Origin: Cyclobacterium marinum DSM 745
GTDB taxonomy: Bacteria; Bacteroidota; Bacteroidia; Cytophagales; Cyclobacteriaceae
Direction of reading: 5' to 3'
NCBI RefSeq assembly: GCF_000222485.1
Contig: NC_015914.1
Span: forward strand, 3,330,001-3,394,000
Length of the DNA stretch: 64,000 nucleotides
Below are positions 1 to 7,974 of the stretch, one piece after another. The notes below the pieces were generated by a model, which saw nothing but the letters and a program-made list of their open reading frames with translations, was not told the DNA's origin and did not search any database. The position numbers and the translations under genes are program-made. Each line of letters starts with the position of its first letter. Within the stretch, counting starts at the first letter, position 1.

Positions 1-395
<395 letters not shown>

Positions 396-502
396 CGTCT
401 TTGCTACGTTGCATTTTCCACAAGACAATGTCAAAATAACTTAACAACATTAATAAAAAGTAAAGAAATTAAGTGTAAGCAGTAAAAAGCGAACACAAAG
501 AT

Positions 503-613
503 TTAGGCGGCCCGGCGCAGGGGACCCACCTCTTCCCATCCCGAACAGAGAAGTTAAGCCCTGCAGCGCCGATGGTACTGGGGTTACACCTGGGAGAGTA
601 GGTCGCCGCCTTC
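503..613 (+). rRNA. 5S ribosomal RNA
   Basis: About 110 bases with the standard 5S landmarks: the 5' strand of helix I (TTAGGCGGC), the CCCACCTCTTCCCATCCCGAAC loop B/C region, GAAGTTAAGCCC, GGGAGAGTAGG and a 3' strand GTCGCCGCCTT that pairs back with the 5' end. It lies directly after 23S and directly before a strong hairpin terminator. The ends are set by helix I pairing. Confidence 0.95.
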
Positions 614-617
614 TTTT

Positions 618-649
618 AGACCCTTAGAGCAATCTAAGGGTCTTTTTTT
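618..649 (+). terminator. rho-independent terminator of the rrn operon
   Basis: An 11-bp perfect stem AGACCCTTAGA / TCTAAGGGTCT with loop GCAA is followed by a T run. It closes the rRNA operon right after 5S. The identical hairpin recurs at 888-919 behind the degenerate second 5S copy. Confidence 0.93.
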
Positions 650-788
650 ATGCCCAATTACACCGAAAAGATAGAAGTATTCACCACAGATTACTCAGAT
701 TCGCACAGATAGCATTCATGGAATGAGATTGGTTTTGATCCTTTTCCGTTAAAATAAATCATTATTCAATTAGCCTCTTCCCATCCCG

Positions 789-804
789 ATCCGCCGCGGC
801 GGAT
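789..804. repeat. 16-bp perfect palindrome inside 5S copy
   Basis: ATCCGCCGCGGCGGAT is its own reverse complement and is absent at the matching position in the functional 5S gene, where CAGAGAAGT stands. It is GC-rich against an AT-rich background and resembles a REP-type or palindromic-unit insertion. Confidence 0.7.
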
Positions 805-856
805 AAGCCCTGCAGCGCCGATGGTATTGGGGTTACACCTGGGAGAGTAGTGCCTG

Positions 857-872
857 TCCCGACTCATCGGGA
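857..872. repeat. short inverted repeat inserted in 5S copy
   Basis: TCCCGA-CTCA-TCGGGA forms a 6-bp stem with a 4-base loop. It sits in an insertion of about 21 bases relative to the true 5S gene. The same TCCCGA/TCGGGA arms occur in the palindromic cluster at 26908-26932. Confidence 0.65.
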
Positions 873-887
873 TCGCCGCCTTCTTTT

Positions 888-919
888 AGACCCTTAGAGC
901 AATCTAAGGGTCTTTTTTT
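888..919 (+). terminator. duplicated rrn terminator
   Basis: Identical to the hairpin at 618-649: 11-bp stem AGACCCTTAGA / TCTAAGGGTCT, loop GCAA, T tail. It still looks functional and may act as a second stop behind the rRNA operon. From 920 to 1113 I see no gene. Confidence 0.85.
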
Positions 920-1113
920 ATGCACTTTTTTTAAATATACCTGCTTAATGTCCCCTAACTTTTTTAAGAACGCTACGCTAACGTAAGGTTCAAGCTTTTG
1001 AAATAAACTTTATGCGATCACTTAGCAAACCATTTATCCCTATAGGCCCCTCTATATAGGCAACATTCAACCTTATTCGAATCAAGGGTATATTCCATAA
1101 AAAATACTCCTAT

Positions 1114-1145
1114 TAAATAAAAAGGTGTAGATACAATCTACACCT
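1114..1145 (-). terminator. terminator for the TolB-like gene
   Basis: A perfect 10-bp stem AGGTGTAGAT / ATCTACACCT with loop ACA is preceded on the plus strand by AAATAAAAA, which reads as a T-rich tail on the minus strand. It lies about 140 bases after the stop of the minus-strand gene at 1284-2228. Confidence 0.75.
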
Positions 1146-1283
1146 AGTGCTTATTTGTTCAAGTATCAGTAGGTGCTTGTAATTCTTTTTGGGATAGGCT
1201 ACATCATTTTCAGTTTTGCATTTTATTTAAAAGGCCTATTGAAACAGGGTTTAATAGGCTTCATCCGATATTAAAACTCCCAA

Positions 1284-2228
1284 TCATTTTGACGGCTCCA
1301 TCGTTATGACCAAGTTTTTATTGTCCGGACTTAATGCAATTCTGCTGATGTTACGATATTCTAGGGTATTTAATGTTGCTATTTCTTCCCATCCTGTTCC
1401 TTTGCTAATATTTTTGAGATAGATGGTTTTATCCCGGGCCATTAAAAGGTTGTTCTTATCAATCCATACAAAGTCTTCCGCGCCGGCTAAAGTTATACCT
1501 ATCGTTTTTGTTTGCCTGCTTTTTACATCAAAAGCTTTCAATTCATAAGCTTCTCTTCCATTAGAAATGATGTTTGAGTTTTTGTCTACATATACAATTT
1601 CATTTGTACCTGGTCTTTGGCTTATGCAACGACCCGGGTTTTCAGCGATCTCAAATATTTCTTCTCTACTGTAAGGATAGACCAATCGGTTGGGAGAACC
1701 TACCAAGAATAAGGCAGCTGTTTCTCCATGCCAACCATAATATCCCACAGGTTCGATGTCATCGTATAAAAGCTCCGGTTCCCCGAAATTTATAGGGTAT
1801 AACCATATGCGCTGACTGCTGTCTTTCTCAACCCTCACAGTGGAAATATATTGACCGCAACTGGTCAACTTAGGAGAGAACTCATCGAGCCCCTGGGTTC
1901 TTGTCATATTGGTGTATTTATCCGTATCTAGATTATATAGGATTACATCAAAATTACCCGCCGGGTCTTTAGAAGTAAATACCAATTGACTTTTATTGAT
2001 AAAAGAAGGTTGGTTATCATATCCTTCTCCTTTGGATATTTTTTTTGCAGTCTCTGGAAATATTGTAAAACCAAACAAATTCTTTTTGGATTCAACAAGA
2101 AAAAGATCGGTATCTTCTTGGGCTTTAAGCAACCTACTGTTCAATAAAAAAACAATAAATAAAAGTGCCTTGAAAAATTTCAGGCACCTGAAATAGTTGG
2201 CGCTGCTAATTTTACTTTTGTTTATCAT
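1284..2228 (-). CDS. secreted TolB-like beta-propeller (PD40) protein
   Basis: A 314-residue protein with an N-terminal hydrophobic export signal (about residues 16-35, ending LLKAQ). The rest looks like a run of WD40-like PD40 blades: repeats of the kind 'QPSFINKSQLVFTS', 'FSPKLTSCGQYISTV' and 'ISRIALSPDNKNLVIT' are typical of TolB-type six-bladed propellers. No catalytic domain is visible, so a binding or scaffold role in the periplasm or outer membrane is likely. It stands alone between the rRNA operon and a plus-strand operon. The start MINKSK follows an AT-rich leader with no clear Shine-Dalgarno site, which is normal in Bacteroidota. The specific partner is unknown. Confidence 0.8.
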   Translation of the reverse strand: MINKSKISSANYFRCLKFFKALLFIVFLLNSRLLKAQEDTDLFLVESKKNLFGFTIFPETAKKISKGEGYDNQPSFINKSQLVFTSKDPAGNFDVILYNLDTDKYTNMTRTQGLDEFSPKLTSCGQYISTVRVEKDSSQRIWLYPINFGEPELLYDDIEPVGYYGWHGETAALFLVGSPNRLVYPYSREEIFEIAENPGRCISQRPGTNEIVYVDKNSNIISNGREAYELKAFDVKSRQTKTIGITLAGAEDFVWIDKNNLLMARDKTIYLKNISKGTGWEEIATLNTLEYRNISRIALSPDNKNLVITMEPSK

Positions 2229-2500
2229 TTATCTCGATCTTTGAAATTTTAAAATTTTAGTATCTCAATTATGATTGTCTAATGTACAAAAAGCTATTTG
2301 TTTTCAACATTAATATTATTTTAATTCTTAACTTCTTCAATGCTTAAGTCTTCTTTAAGTTTTGGCTATTACTATTGTGTTTTCTGTCCGAATATGAACA
2401 ATATTTGTACTTCAATCGAACACATCTTTTACCCAAATGGGTCCGTACTTCCTTCATTAGCCTATTTTATAACTGGCACTCTATTCGTATATTGAAAAAC

Positions 2501-2794
2501 ATGAAAGTAATCAACTCAGGGATTCTGGAATTGATTTTATGGACAATTGCTCTATTAGGTTTGTATATTGGCGGTGCAGAAGCTCCGCATTCTTTTAGTT
2601 TTTGTCCTCTTGATTCATTAGGGTTCACTTGGTGCCCGGGCTGTGGTATTGGTCGGTCCATTCATTATTTTATGCATGGAGATTTCACCATTTCTTGGGC
2701 TTATCATCCACTGGGAGGCTTTGCTTTCATGGTAATCCTATTTAGAATAATTGAATTAATAAAATTAAATAAAAAATTATGGCAAATGTATTGA
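2501..2794 (+). CDS. DUF2752 family membrane protein
   Basis: 97 residues from the ATG at 2501. The open frame extends back to 2375, but that part has no membrane-protein character and the family usually begins just before the first helix. Two transmembrane segments (about residues 8-26 and 68-86) flank the DUF2752 signature, a Cys-rich loop with CPLDSLGFTWCPGCGIGRS (about 35-53). The biochemical function of the family is unknown. The conserved CPxCGxGRS loop could bind metal, which is inference. Its 3' end overlaps the next gene (TM2 domain) by 16 bases, a pairing often seen in Bacteroidota, so the two are probably translated together. Confidence 0.85.
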   Translation: MKVINSGILELILWTIALLGLYIGGAEAPHSFSFCPLDSLGFTWCPGCGIGRSIHYFMHGDFTISWAYHPLGGFAFMVILFRIIELIKLNKKLWQMY

Positions 2795-3177
2795 GACACC
2801 TTCCGGAATTAGAAGGAATGGAATTGGGCTATATCCAAGGAATTTTGAAAGATATGAATGAAGAGCAAGCAAGCTTATTTGCTCAGGTATATCGTGCCAG
2901 AAGGAAGGATAGCCAAATGATATTAATCTTGACTTTGATAGGCTTTTTTGGCTTTGCAGGATTGCATCGTTTTATTTTAGGGCAAATTGGCCTAGGGATT
3001 CTTTATTTACTTACTGTGGGCTTATGTTTTATAGGAACCATTGTTGACTTGGTCAACTACAAAAGCTTGACTTATGAGTATAACATCAAGATTGCCCATG
3101 AAACACTTTCTTTATTGGCTGTAAGCGATGATTTCAAAACCAATAATGATGCCTTTAAAAATAATAACGATGCATAG
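2779..3177 (+). CDS. TM2 domain-containing membrane protein
   Basis: 132 residues. The TM2 domain occupies about residues 45-95: a first helix 'ILILTLIGFFGFAGLHRFILGQ' in type, with the characteristic G-x-H-R-F turn between the helices, then a second helix 'LGILYLLTVGLCFIGTIVDLV'. The soluble N-terminus (1-44) is charged and helical; the C-terminus ends in a short Asn/Asp-rich repeat (TNNDAFKNNNDA). TM2 proteins are small membrane proteins of largely unknown role. It overlaps DUF2752 upstream by 16 bases and the DUF4097 gene downstream by 8 bases, giving a tightly coupled three-gene unit. Confidence 0.88.
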   Translation: MANVLRHLPELEGMELGYIQGILKDMNEEQASLFAQVYRARRKDSQMILILTLIGFFGFAGLHRFILGQIGLGILYLLTVGLCFIGTIVDLVNYKSLTYEYNIKIAHETLSLLAVSDDFKTNNDAFKNNNDA

Positions 3178-4120
3178 ATTTCCTCTATTGTTTTTGTTTG
3201 TTCTTGTGGGGTTCTCGGGTATACAAATTTCTTGTAACCCAATTTCCATGGAAACCATAAGTGATATAGAATCAACTTATGATGGTATCACTAAAGTCAA
3301 TGTAAATGGGGGTGCGCTTGAAATCAGTTATACCGGTAGAGACGAAGCTGAAGAAGTGGTTCTAAATGCATTTGTAGAAGCAAGTGATTCGCAAATGGAG
3401 GGAGTGACGGTGAAGAAAATTGGTGAGGAATTGTTTGTTGATTTTGAGCCAAGGGATGATTTTGGTTCTTTTTTCTCCTCTTTTAAAGTAAAGGGTTTTA
3501 TCAGTATAACGGGGCCTTCCGATATGGCGTTAAATATAAATAATTCATCTGGGACCATGGAAGTGTTTAATGTTGACAATGAAGATATTGTGCTCAAGGG
3601 TAGCTCAGGGAAAATTGAAGCAGAAAATCTTCGCTCTCCGAATTTAAGTGTGAGAATTTCTTCCGGAAAACTGGAGCTTGAGAATATCCAAGGTGATTTG
3701 AATTTAGAATTATCTTCTGGAATGGGAACATTGGAAGGGATGAAAGGTAATGTTAAGTTTAGAGGCTCAAGTGGTATGGTTGTTTTGACCGATATAGATG
3801 GGCTTGTTTCCGGAAGCATGAGTTCAGGAAAAGCAGATTTAAATGAGATCACAGAATTAGGTGAAATCAGCTTGACATCCGGCATGTTAGTGGCCAATGA
3901 TTGTGGGCTAGGGCCGGAAACTAATCTGTCTGCTTCATCCGGTTATATGAAAATAAATACCAGCTCTTCCCTAAAGGATTATAATTATGATTTCAAGGTA
4001 GGTAGTGGGAGGCTAAGTATCGGAGATCAATCAAGTAGTGATGATTTATTAATTGACAATGCCGCTGAGGTGACCATAAAAGGGAAAATACAATCGGGAA
4101 AAATGGTAATTGAGGATTAA
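3170..4120 (+). CDS. exported DUF4097-type beta-helix (putative adhesin) protein
   Basis: 316 residues from the ATG at 3170; an in-frame ATG at 3128 would prepend 14 residues that do not suit a signal peptide. Residues 1-22 form an export signal ending in ISC, compatible with a weak lipobox. The body consists of imperfect repeats of about 15-20 residues built on 'SSGK/M' turns (NNSSGTMEVF, GSSGKIEAEN, SSGKLELENI, SSGMGTLEGM, GSSGMVVLTD, SSGKADLNEI). This is the right-handed beta-helix pattern of DUF4097/DUF2807 proteins. Function is unproven; surface adhesion or a structural role is a family-level guess. It overlaps the TM2 gene by 8 bases. The stop codon lies inside the left end of a dispersed repeat (4117-4238). 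Confidence 0.82.
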   Translation: MHRFPLLFLFVLVGFSGIQISCNPISMETISDIESTYDGITKVNVNGGALEISYTGRDEAEEVVLNAFVEASDSQMEGVTVKKIGEELFVDFEPRDDFGSFFSSFKVKGFISITGPSDMALNINNSSGTMEVFNVDNEDIVLKGSSGKIEAENLRSPNLSVRISSGKLELENIQGDLNLELSSGMGTLEGMKGNVKFRGSSGMVVLTDIDGLVSGSMSSGKADLNEITELGEISLTSGMLVANDCGLGPETNLSASSGYMKINTSSSLKDYNYDFKVGSGRLSIGDQSSSDDLLIDNAAEVTIKGKIQSGKMVIED

Positions 4121-4238
4121 ACCCGAAATTTGCAATAGAATTCTATTACGTGATGAAATCTATATGCAGGCTGAAGACTTGCGATTACAAGGCTTCCCGT
4201 AATCATGGGAAATCCTCCTAGTTATAATTCGGGTTAAA
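4117..4238. repeat. dispersed element with terminal inverted repeats, copy A
   Basis: About 121 bases bounded by TTAAACCCGAAATT on the left and AATTCGGGTTAAA on the right, imperfect inverted copies of each other. A related, longer copy lies at 56942-57162 with the same ends and shared inner blocks (GCAATAGA, TCTATTACGTG, TGAAATC, CTTGCGATT, CTTCCCGTAA, GGAAATCCT). No coding capacity. It fits a small non-autonomous (MITE-like) or extragenic repeat. The left end supplies the TAA stop of the DUF4097 gene. Confidence 0.7.
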
Positions 4239-4281
4239 AATTTATGTATTCAAGCGATATATAGCAAAGCTTTGACTTAAG

Positions 4282-4310
4282 AAACACCGAGTGGAAGCTC
4301 GGTGTTTTTT
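4282..4310 (+). terminator. rho-independent terminator after the DUF2752-TM2-DUF4097 unit
   Basis: A 10-bp perfect stem AAACACCGAG / CTCGGTGTTT with loop TGGAAG and a T run. It lies downstream of the repeat element and ends transcription of the plus-strand trio. From 4311 to 4617 I see no gene. Confidence 0.88.
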
Positions 4311-4618
4311 ATTTTAAGGAGTTTAATAATCTAGGTGGTTTGTAAAGGTGGTGTGGAATTGAAGGTTTTAAAAAATAATAAATATTACGCCTATTAAATT
4401 AGGCTTCTTCTCAGTATGCTAAAAATGGTTTATTGTATTTTTCTCAAGTTGGTTATGAGAAAAATGAGTTGCTCCCGAGAGAAAAATCACTAATATCAAC
4501 ATGATATTTTGCTGATATTAAAATTGACGGACACTAATGAAATGCAATGCTCACGTATTTGAAATCGGTTAGAGCTACGTGAAGTATCCTAAACCAATAC
4601 CCTGGGAAATATAGGCAC

Positions 4619-4649
4619 AAAAAAAAAGCAACCTTAGATGATTGCTTTT
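4619..4649 (-). terminator. terminator of the cold-shock gene
   Basis: Read on the minus strand: AAAAGCAA, a 10-base loop, TTGCTTTT, then more T residues. It starts about 20 bases after the cold-shock stop codon. Confidence 0.75.
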
Positions 4650-4671
4650 CACTACTGATGTCAATGTTATG

Positions 4672-4869
4672 TTATGCGTTTACTACCTTCACATTCACTG
4701 CATTCAGACCTTTTCTTCCTTCTTTAAGATCAAAGGATACATCATCGTCTTCTCTGATTTCGTCAATTAGTCCAGAGACATGCACAAAATACTCTTTTGA
4801 TGATTCATCATCAATAATAAAACCGAATCCTTTAGATTCATTAAAAAATTTTACTTTTCCTGTGTTCAT
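4672..4869 (-). CDS. cold-shock protein, CspA family
   Basis: A 65-residue single cold-shock domain. RNP1 (KGFGFI, residues 13-18) and RNP2 (FVHVS, 28-32) are intact, and the start 'MNTGKVKFFNESKGFGFI' is standard for CspA-type OB-fold RNA chaperones, which melt RNA secondary structure. Length matches the family. It is followed by its own terminator, and the leader of about 160 bases separates it from asnA upstream. That is long enough for the thermosensor-type 5' UTR known in some csp genes, but I cannot demonstrate one here. Confidence 0.95.
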   Translation of the reverse strand: MNTGKVKFFNESKGFGFIIDDESSKEYFVHVSGLIDEIREDDDVSFDLKEGRKGLNAVNVKVVNA

Positions 4870-5028
4870 AATATAATTAATTGATTGTATTTATTGAGGT
4901 AAAGGTAATGAATCTTTTGGCAAAAAAAACTCTTGTATAAAAATATTTTCAGGAATTAAAAGATTACATAAAATGCATTGGCCAAGAAATGGGCAAAAAC
5001 AGTAAGATTCAACCCTTTAATTGGATTA

Positions 5029-6066
5029 TTATCTCATTAAATCAATGCCTTCTTCCTTACATTTTTGAAATTCTTTTTCGGGCCAAATTCCCGATTGCAC
5101 CTCTCCAATGTGCTTTTTTCTTAGCAAGAACATGCAAGTTCTGGACTGACCGATTCCACCACCTATACTTTGCGGTAATTCTCCATTTAATAGTTTTTGG
5201 TGGAAAAATAAACCGGCTCTTTTTTCTTCACCGGAATTTTTTAATTGATAGGCCAGTGTCTCTGCATCTACTCTTATACCCATGGAAGAAAGTTCAAAAG
5301 AATTTTCTAGTACCGGATTCCAAACCAATATGTCTCCATTCAATCCTTTATGGCCTTCGGAATTATAGCTACTCCAGTCATCATAGTCCGGTGCTCGGTC
5401 ATCATGCTTTTCGCCATTGCTTAATTTGTCCCCAATACCTATCAAGAATACAGCACCATGTGCTTTTGTAGCTTCATATTCCCTTTCTTTGGGAGTTAAA
5501 TTGGGATATGCTTGTAGCAGATCCTCTGCCTGAATAAATTTAATTTTTTCCGGCAATATAGGGCTGATCTGAGGAAAAATAGAAGCGACACTTTTTTCCA
5601 TTTCTCGATAAATCCCATAAATACCTTCAACTACTTCTTTCAGATAGGTTAGATTTCTTTTGGAAAGATTAATTTTTTGTTCCCAATCCCATTGGTCTAC
5701 ATACAATGAATGCTGTGGAGAATAGTCTTCATCCGGTCTCAAGGCCCTCATGTCTGTTATTATGCCTTCACCATCTTCGGTTTCGAGTTCAGCCAACTGC
5801 CACCGTTTCCATTTTGCCAATGATTGCACCACAACTCCGGGAGCATCCCCTTGATTTTTTATTGGAAATTTCACAGGTCGTTCTGTACCACTTAGGTCAT
5901 CGTTAATACCTGTTCCATCCATAATGATTAATGGACATGACACCTTGAAAAGGTTTAACTTTTCGGACATCATCTTTGGGAATTTTGTTTTGATGAGGTC
6001 TATGGCTTTTTCTGTCTCTCTCCTATTTAACAAGGATTTGTATTTCAGCTCGCTCGTTGCTGCCAT
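5029..6066 (-). CDS. asnA: aspartate--ammonia ligase (asparagine synthetase A)
   Basis: 345 residues, close to the usual 330-350. AsnA makes asparagine from aspartate, ammonia and ATP through an aspartyl-AMP intermediate; its fold is that of class II aminoacyl-tRNA synthetases. Family segments are visible: 'PLIIMDGTGINDDLSGTERPV' in the N-terminal third, 'LHSLYVDQWDWE'-type motif 2 region (here QHSLYVDQWDWE, about 118-129), and near the C-terminus 'GGGIGQSRTCMFLL', the motif 3 arginine that contacts ATP. It is cytosolic and apparently monocistronic, between the lactonase gene (about 100 bases upstream) and the cold-shock gene. Start MAATSELKYKSLLNRRE fits the family N-terminus. Confidence 0.95.
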   Translation of the reverse strand: MAATSELKYKSLLNRRETEKAIDLIKTKFPKMMSEKLNLFKVSCPLIIMDGTGINDDLSGTERPVKFPIKNQGDAPGVVVQSLAKWKRWQLAELETEDGEGIITDMRALRPDEDYSPQHSLYVDQWDWEQKINLSKRNLTYLKEVVEGIYGIYREMEKSVASIFPQISPILPEKIKFIQAEDLLQAYPNLTPKEREYEATKAHGAVFLIGIGDKLSNGEKHDDRAPDYDDWSSYNSEGHKGLNGDILVWNPVLENSFELSSMGIRVDAETLAYQLKNSGEEKRAGLFFHQKLLNGELPQSIGGGIGQSRTCMFLLRKKHIGEVQSGIWPEKEFQKCKEEGIDLMR

Positions 6067-6169
6067 GTTATTTTATTTACTATGTTCACGATTTATCGTT
6101 CTTCTCAAAATCGGCCCAATATTAAGGAAAAGAATTGATTCAGGAAAATATCCTGTTTGTTTGCCAGTA

Positions 6170-7342
6170 TTAAGGCAAGAAATTAATGTAAACTGGTTTA
6201 TGAATCTCAAATTTGGTGTCCATTGGTTTCAACTCTCCGGAATCTAAGTTTCTTTCAAAAGATAGGATAGTATTCGAGTCTTGGTTTCCCGCCAAAAGAT
6301 ATTTCCCATCATTGGTGATGTTGAAATTTCTTGGGGCTTTACCCATGGAAGATACGGTTTGCACATGGGTTAAGTCCCCATTCTCTTTGATTTTAAAAGC
6401 AATAATTTCATTGGCTTCACCACGGTTTGAAGCATAAAGGAATTTCCCGTCAGGACTAAGTCTTACTTCAGCAGCTCCAACTTTACCTTCAAACCCTTCT
6501 GCAATTAAAGAGTGGGTGGCTTGGTGCTTTAATTCGCCTTGATCATATGAATAAACGCCTATTTCTGCGGAAATTTCATGAATTAGGTAAAGTTTATCTC
6601 CTTTGCTATTAAAGACCATATGTCTAGGTCCCGCACCGGGGGCTACTTTTAACCTATAAATTGGTTCAGGATTCACGGGTTTTTCAAGGCTGTTGTCAAA
6701 TTCATATACTACCACTTCGTCAGTCCCTAAGTCAGCAATGAATAAATTGCCATCAATTGGATGAAAAATAGCCGCGTGAACATGAGGTTCTTTCTGTCTA
6801 TTGGTGACCACACTACTTCCTGTATGCGCAATGACTTGGGTAACAGGTTTTACTTCTCCGTTTTCTGCGATCGGAATTACAGAAAAATCCCCGGAACTAT
6901 AATTGGCCGTTACAGCAAAAGATTCACTTGGATCTAAAGTGATGTAGCAAGGGGATTTAGCAGAGGCTTTCACTGAATTAAGCTTTTGTAATTTTCCATT
7001 TATAAGATTGAAAGAAGTAATTTTCCCTCCTTCTTTACCTCCATTTTCTTCCACTGCATAGACCAAGTCTTGCGCTTTGTTAGCAATAACAAAGGAAGGG
7101 TTTTCTACGGCTGCCGCGGTACTAATGGTTTGAATCTTGCCTTCATTAGGGTGAAAAGCCATTAGGTGAATGCCTTGGTCCGGAGAGTTGGTATAGGTCC
7201 CCAAGAGAAACAAATGAGCTGAAGAGGAGGCTTCCTCATTCGTTTTATTTTCTGTCTTATTGTCATTTGATGCTGTACCGCAAGCCATAAAGATCATTAG
7301 TAAACAGGCGTTAATTAGATTTTTTACTTTCATTTTTTTCAT
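6170..7342 (-). CDS. lactonase-family beta-propeller lipoprotein (6-phosphogluconolactonase-like)
   Basis: 390 residues (MKKMKVK start; a start three codons later at 7333 is equally possible). The N-terminus is a lipoprotein signal ending IFMAC (Cys21), followed by a Ser/Asn/Glu-rich linker. Residues 40-390 match the YbhE/lactonase family seven-bladed propeller: 'LGTYTNSPDQGIHL', 'VENPSFV', 'PHVHAAIFHP', 'GAGPRHMVFNSKG', 'SPDGKFLYASNRG'. Family members hydrolyse 6-phosphogluconolactone or related lactones, but this one is exported, so the substrate may be a free sugar lactone. It overlaps the end of mnhG by 32 bases (7311-7342), which suggests translation as the last gene of the antiporter operon. 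The two products have no obvious functional link. Confidence 0.85.
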   Translation of the reverse strand: MKKMKVKNLINACLLMIFMACGTASNDNKTENKTNEEASSSAHLFLLGTYTNSPDQGIHLMAFHPNEGKIQTISTAAAVENPSFVIANKAQDLVYAVEENGGKEGGKITSFNLINGKLQKLNSVKASAKSPCYITLDPSESFAVTANYSSGDFSVIPIAENGEVKPVTQVIAHTGSSVVTNRQKEPHVHAAIFHPIDGNLFIADLGTDEVVVYEFDNSLEKPVNPEPIYRLKVAPGAGPRHMVFNSKGDKLYLIHEISAEIGVYSYDQGELKHQATHSLIAEGFEGKVGAAEVRLSPDGKFLYASNRGEANEIIAFKIKENGDLTHVQTVSSMGKAPRNFNITNDGKYLLAGNQDSNTILSFERNLDSGELKPMDTKFEIHKPVYINFLP

Positions 7343-7706
7343 CGGTTTTGTTCATGCCACTGGCCAATTCATGAGTTTTGGGATGGTATTTTCCTTTTAA
7401 ATCGTCCTCTTTGGATTTGGACCAAAGTTTTACTCCTGAGAAATAGGAGGCCCTCCCTATCATGTGTGCCCCCACAGGAGCAGTAAGCAATATGAATATA
7501 ATTATGGCCAGTACTCTGGACGTAATCCCTATTTCATTGAAATAAACTGCAGCAGAAATCAGCAATAGTCCTATGCCTAGTGTGGCTGCTTTGGTAGTGA
7601 CAGAAATTCGGAGGTAAAGATCCGGCATTCGAATTACTCCAACTGCAGCTAGCAGAATGAATAAGCCCCCAAGGGAGCTAAGAATTATGATTAATATATC
7701 ACTCAT
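7311..7706 (-). CDS. mnhG: Mrp-type Na+/H+ antiporter subunit G
   Basis: 131 residues. Three transmembrane helices occupy about residues 1-90, with the MnhG/PhaG signature 'GVIRMPDLYLRISVTTKAATLG' spanning about 23-44 and 'TAPVGAHMIGRASY' after the third helix. A charged cytoplasmic tail of about 35 residues follows, longer than usual. MrpG is a small essential subunit of the seven-protein cation/proton antiporter in the inner membrane. It overlaps mnhF by 8 bases and the lactonase gene by 32. Confidence 0.93.
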   Translation of the reverse strand: MSDILIIILSSLGGLFILLAAVGVIRMPDLYLRISVTTKAATLGIGLLLISAAVYFNEIGITSRVLAIIIFILLTAPVGAHMIGRASYFSGVKLWSKSKEDDLKGKYHPKTHELASGMNKTDEKNESKKSN

Positions 7707-7974
7707 TTTTTTCTCTTTTATCTAAATAATAAGAAAATGCTACTGTACCCAAGAACGCAATTAAGGCCATGATCATGGCGATATCAAGGAAGGCGGGTTG
7801 ATTGGTATAAATACTGTAAATGGTAATGATGCCTATTCCGGTAGTAAGCAATAGATCAAGCGCTACCACCCTGTCAGAGAGGGAGGGGCCAATGAGAAAC
7901 CTGATAAAGATTAACAAGGTAGAAATGGCCAACACAGGAAGAATTATATAATATAGGAAGTCGTATACACTCAT
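7699..7974 (-). CDS. mnhF: Mrp-type Na+/H+ antiporter subunit F
   Basis: 91 residues with three transmembrane helices and the MnhF signature 'GPSLSDRVVALDLLLTTGIGIITIY' type segment (about 28-52), then 'DIAMIMALIAFLGTVAFSYYL'. It overlaps mnhE by 4 bases (ATGA arrangement) and mnhG by 8. It acts as part of the Mrp complex, which exchanges external protons for cytoplasmic Na+ and supports salt and pH homeostasis. Confidence 0.94.
   Translation of the reverse strand: MSVYDFLYYIILPVLAISTLLIFIRFLIGPSLSDRVVALDLLLTTGIGIITIYSIYTNQPAFLDIAMIMALIAFLGTVAFSYYLDKREKNE

Larger units (their letters stand above)
775..884 (+). pseudogene. degenerate partial second copy of 5S rRNA
   Basis: From CCTCTTCCCATCCCGA onward this stretch repeats the 5S gene almost base for base (TAAGCCCTGCAGCGCCGATGG, TGGGGTTACACCTGGGAGAGTAG, TCGCCGCCTTCTTTT). 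It lacks the 5' helix I strand, so it cannot fold as 5S rRNA. Two short palindromes replace or interrupt 5S sequence: one at 789-804 in place of the CAGAGAAGT segment, and one at 857-872 inside the loop E/helix V region. The copy keeps its own terminator. It is most simply read as a partial tandem duplication of the operon end that later took in palindromic units. Confidence 0.85.

Noticed and set aside
3328..3897. 189-codon minus-strand frame opposite the DUF4097 gene
   Set aside because: It is an antisense shadow of a repetitive coding sequence; the plus-strand gene has a signal peptide and family repeats.
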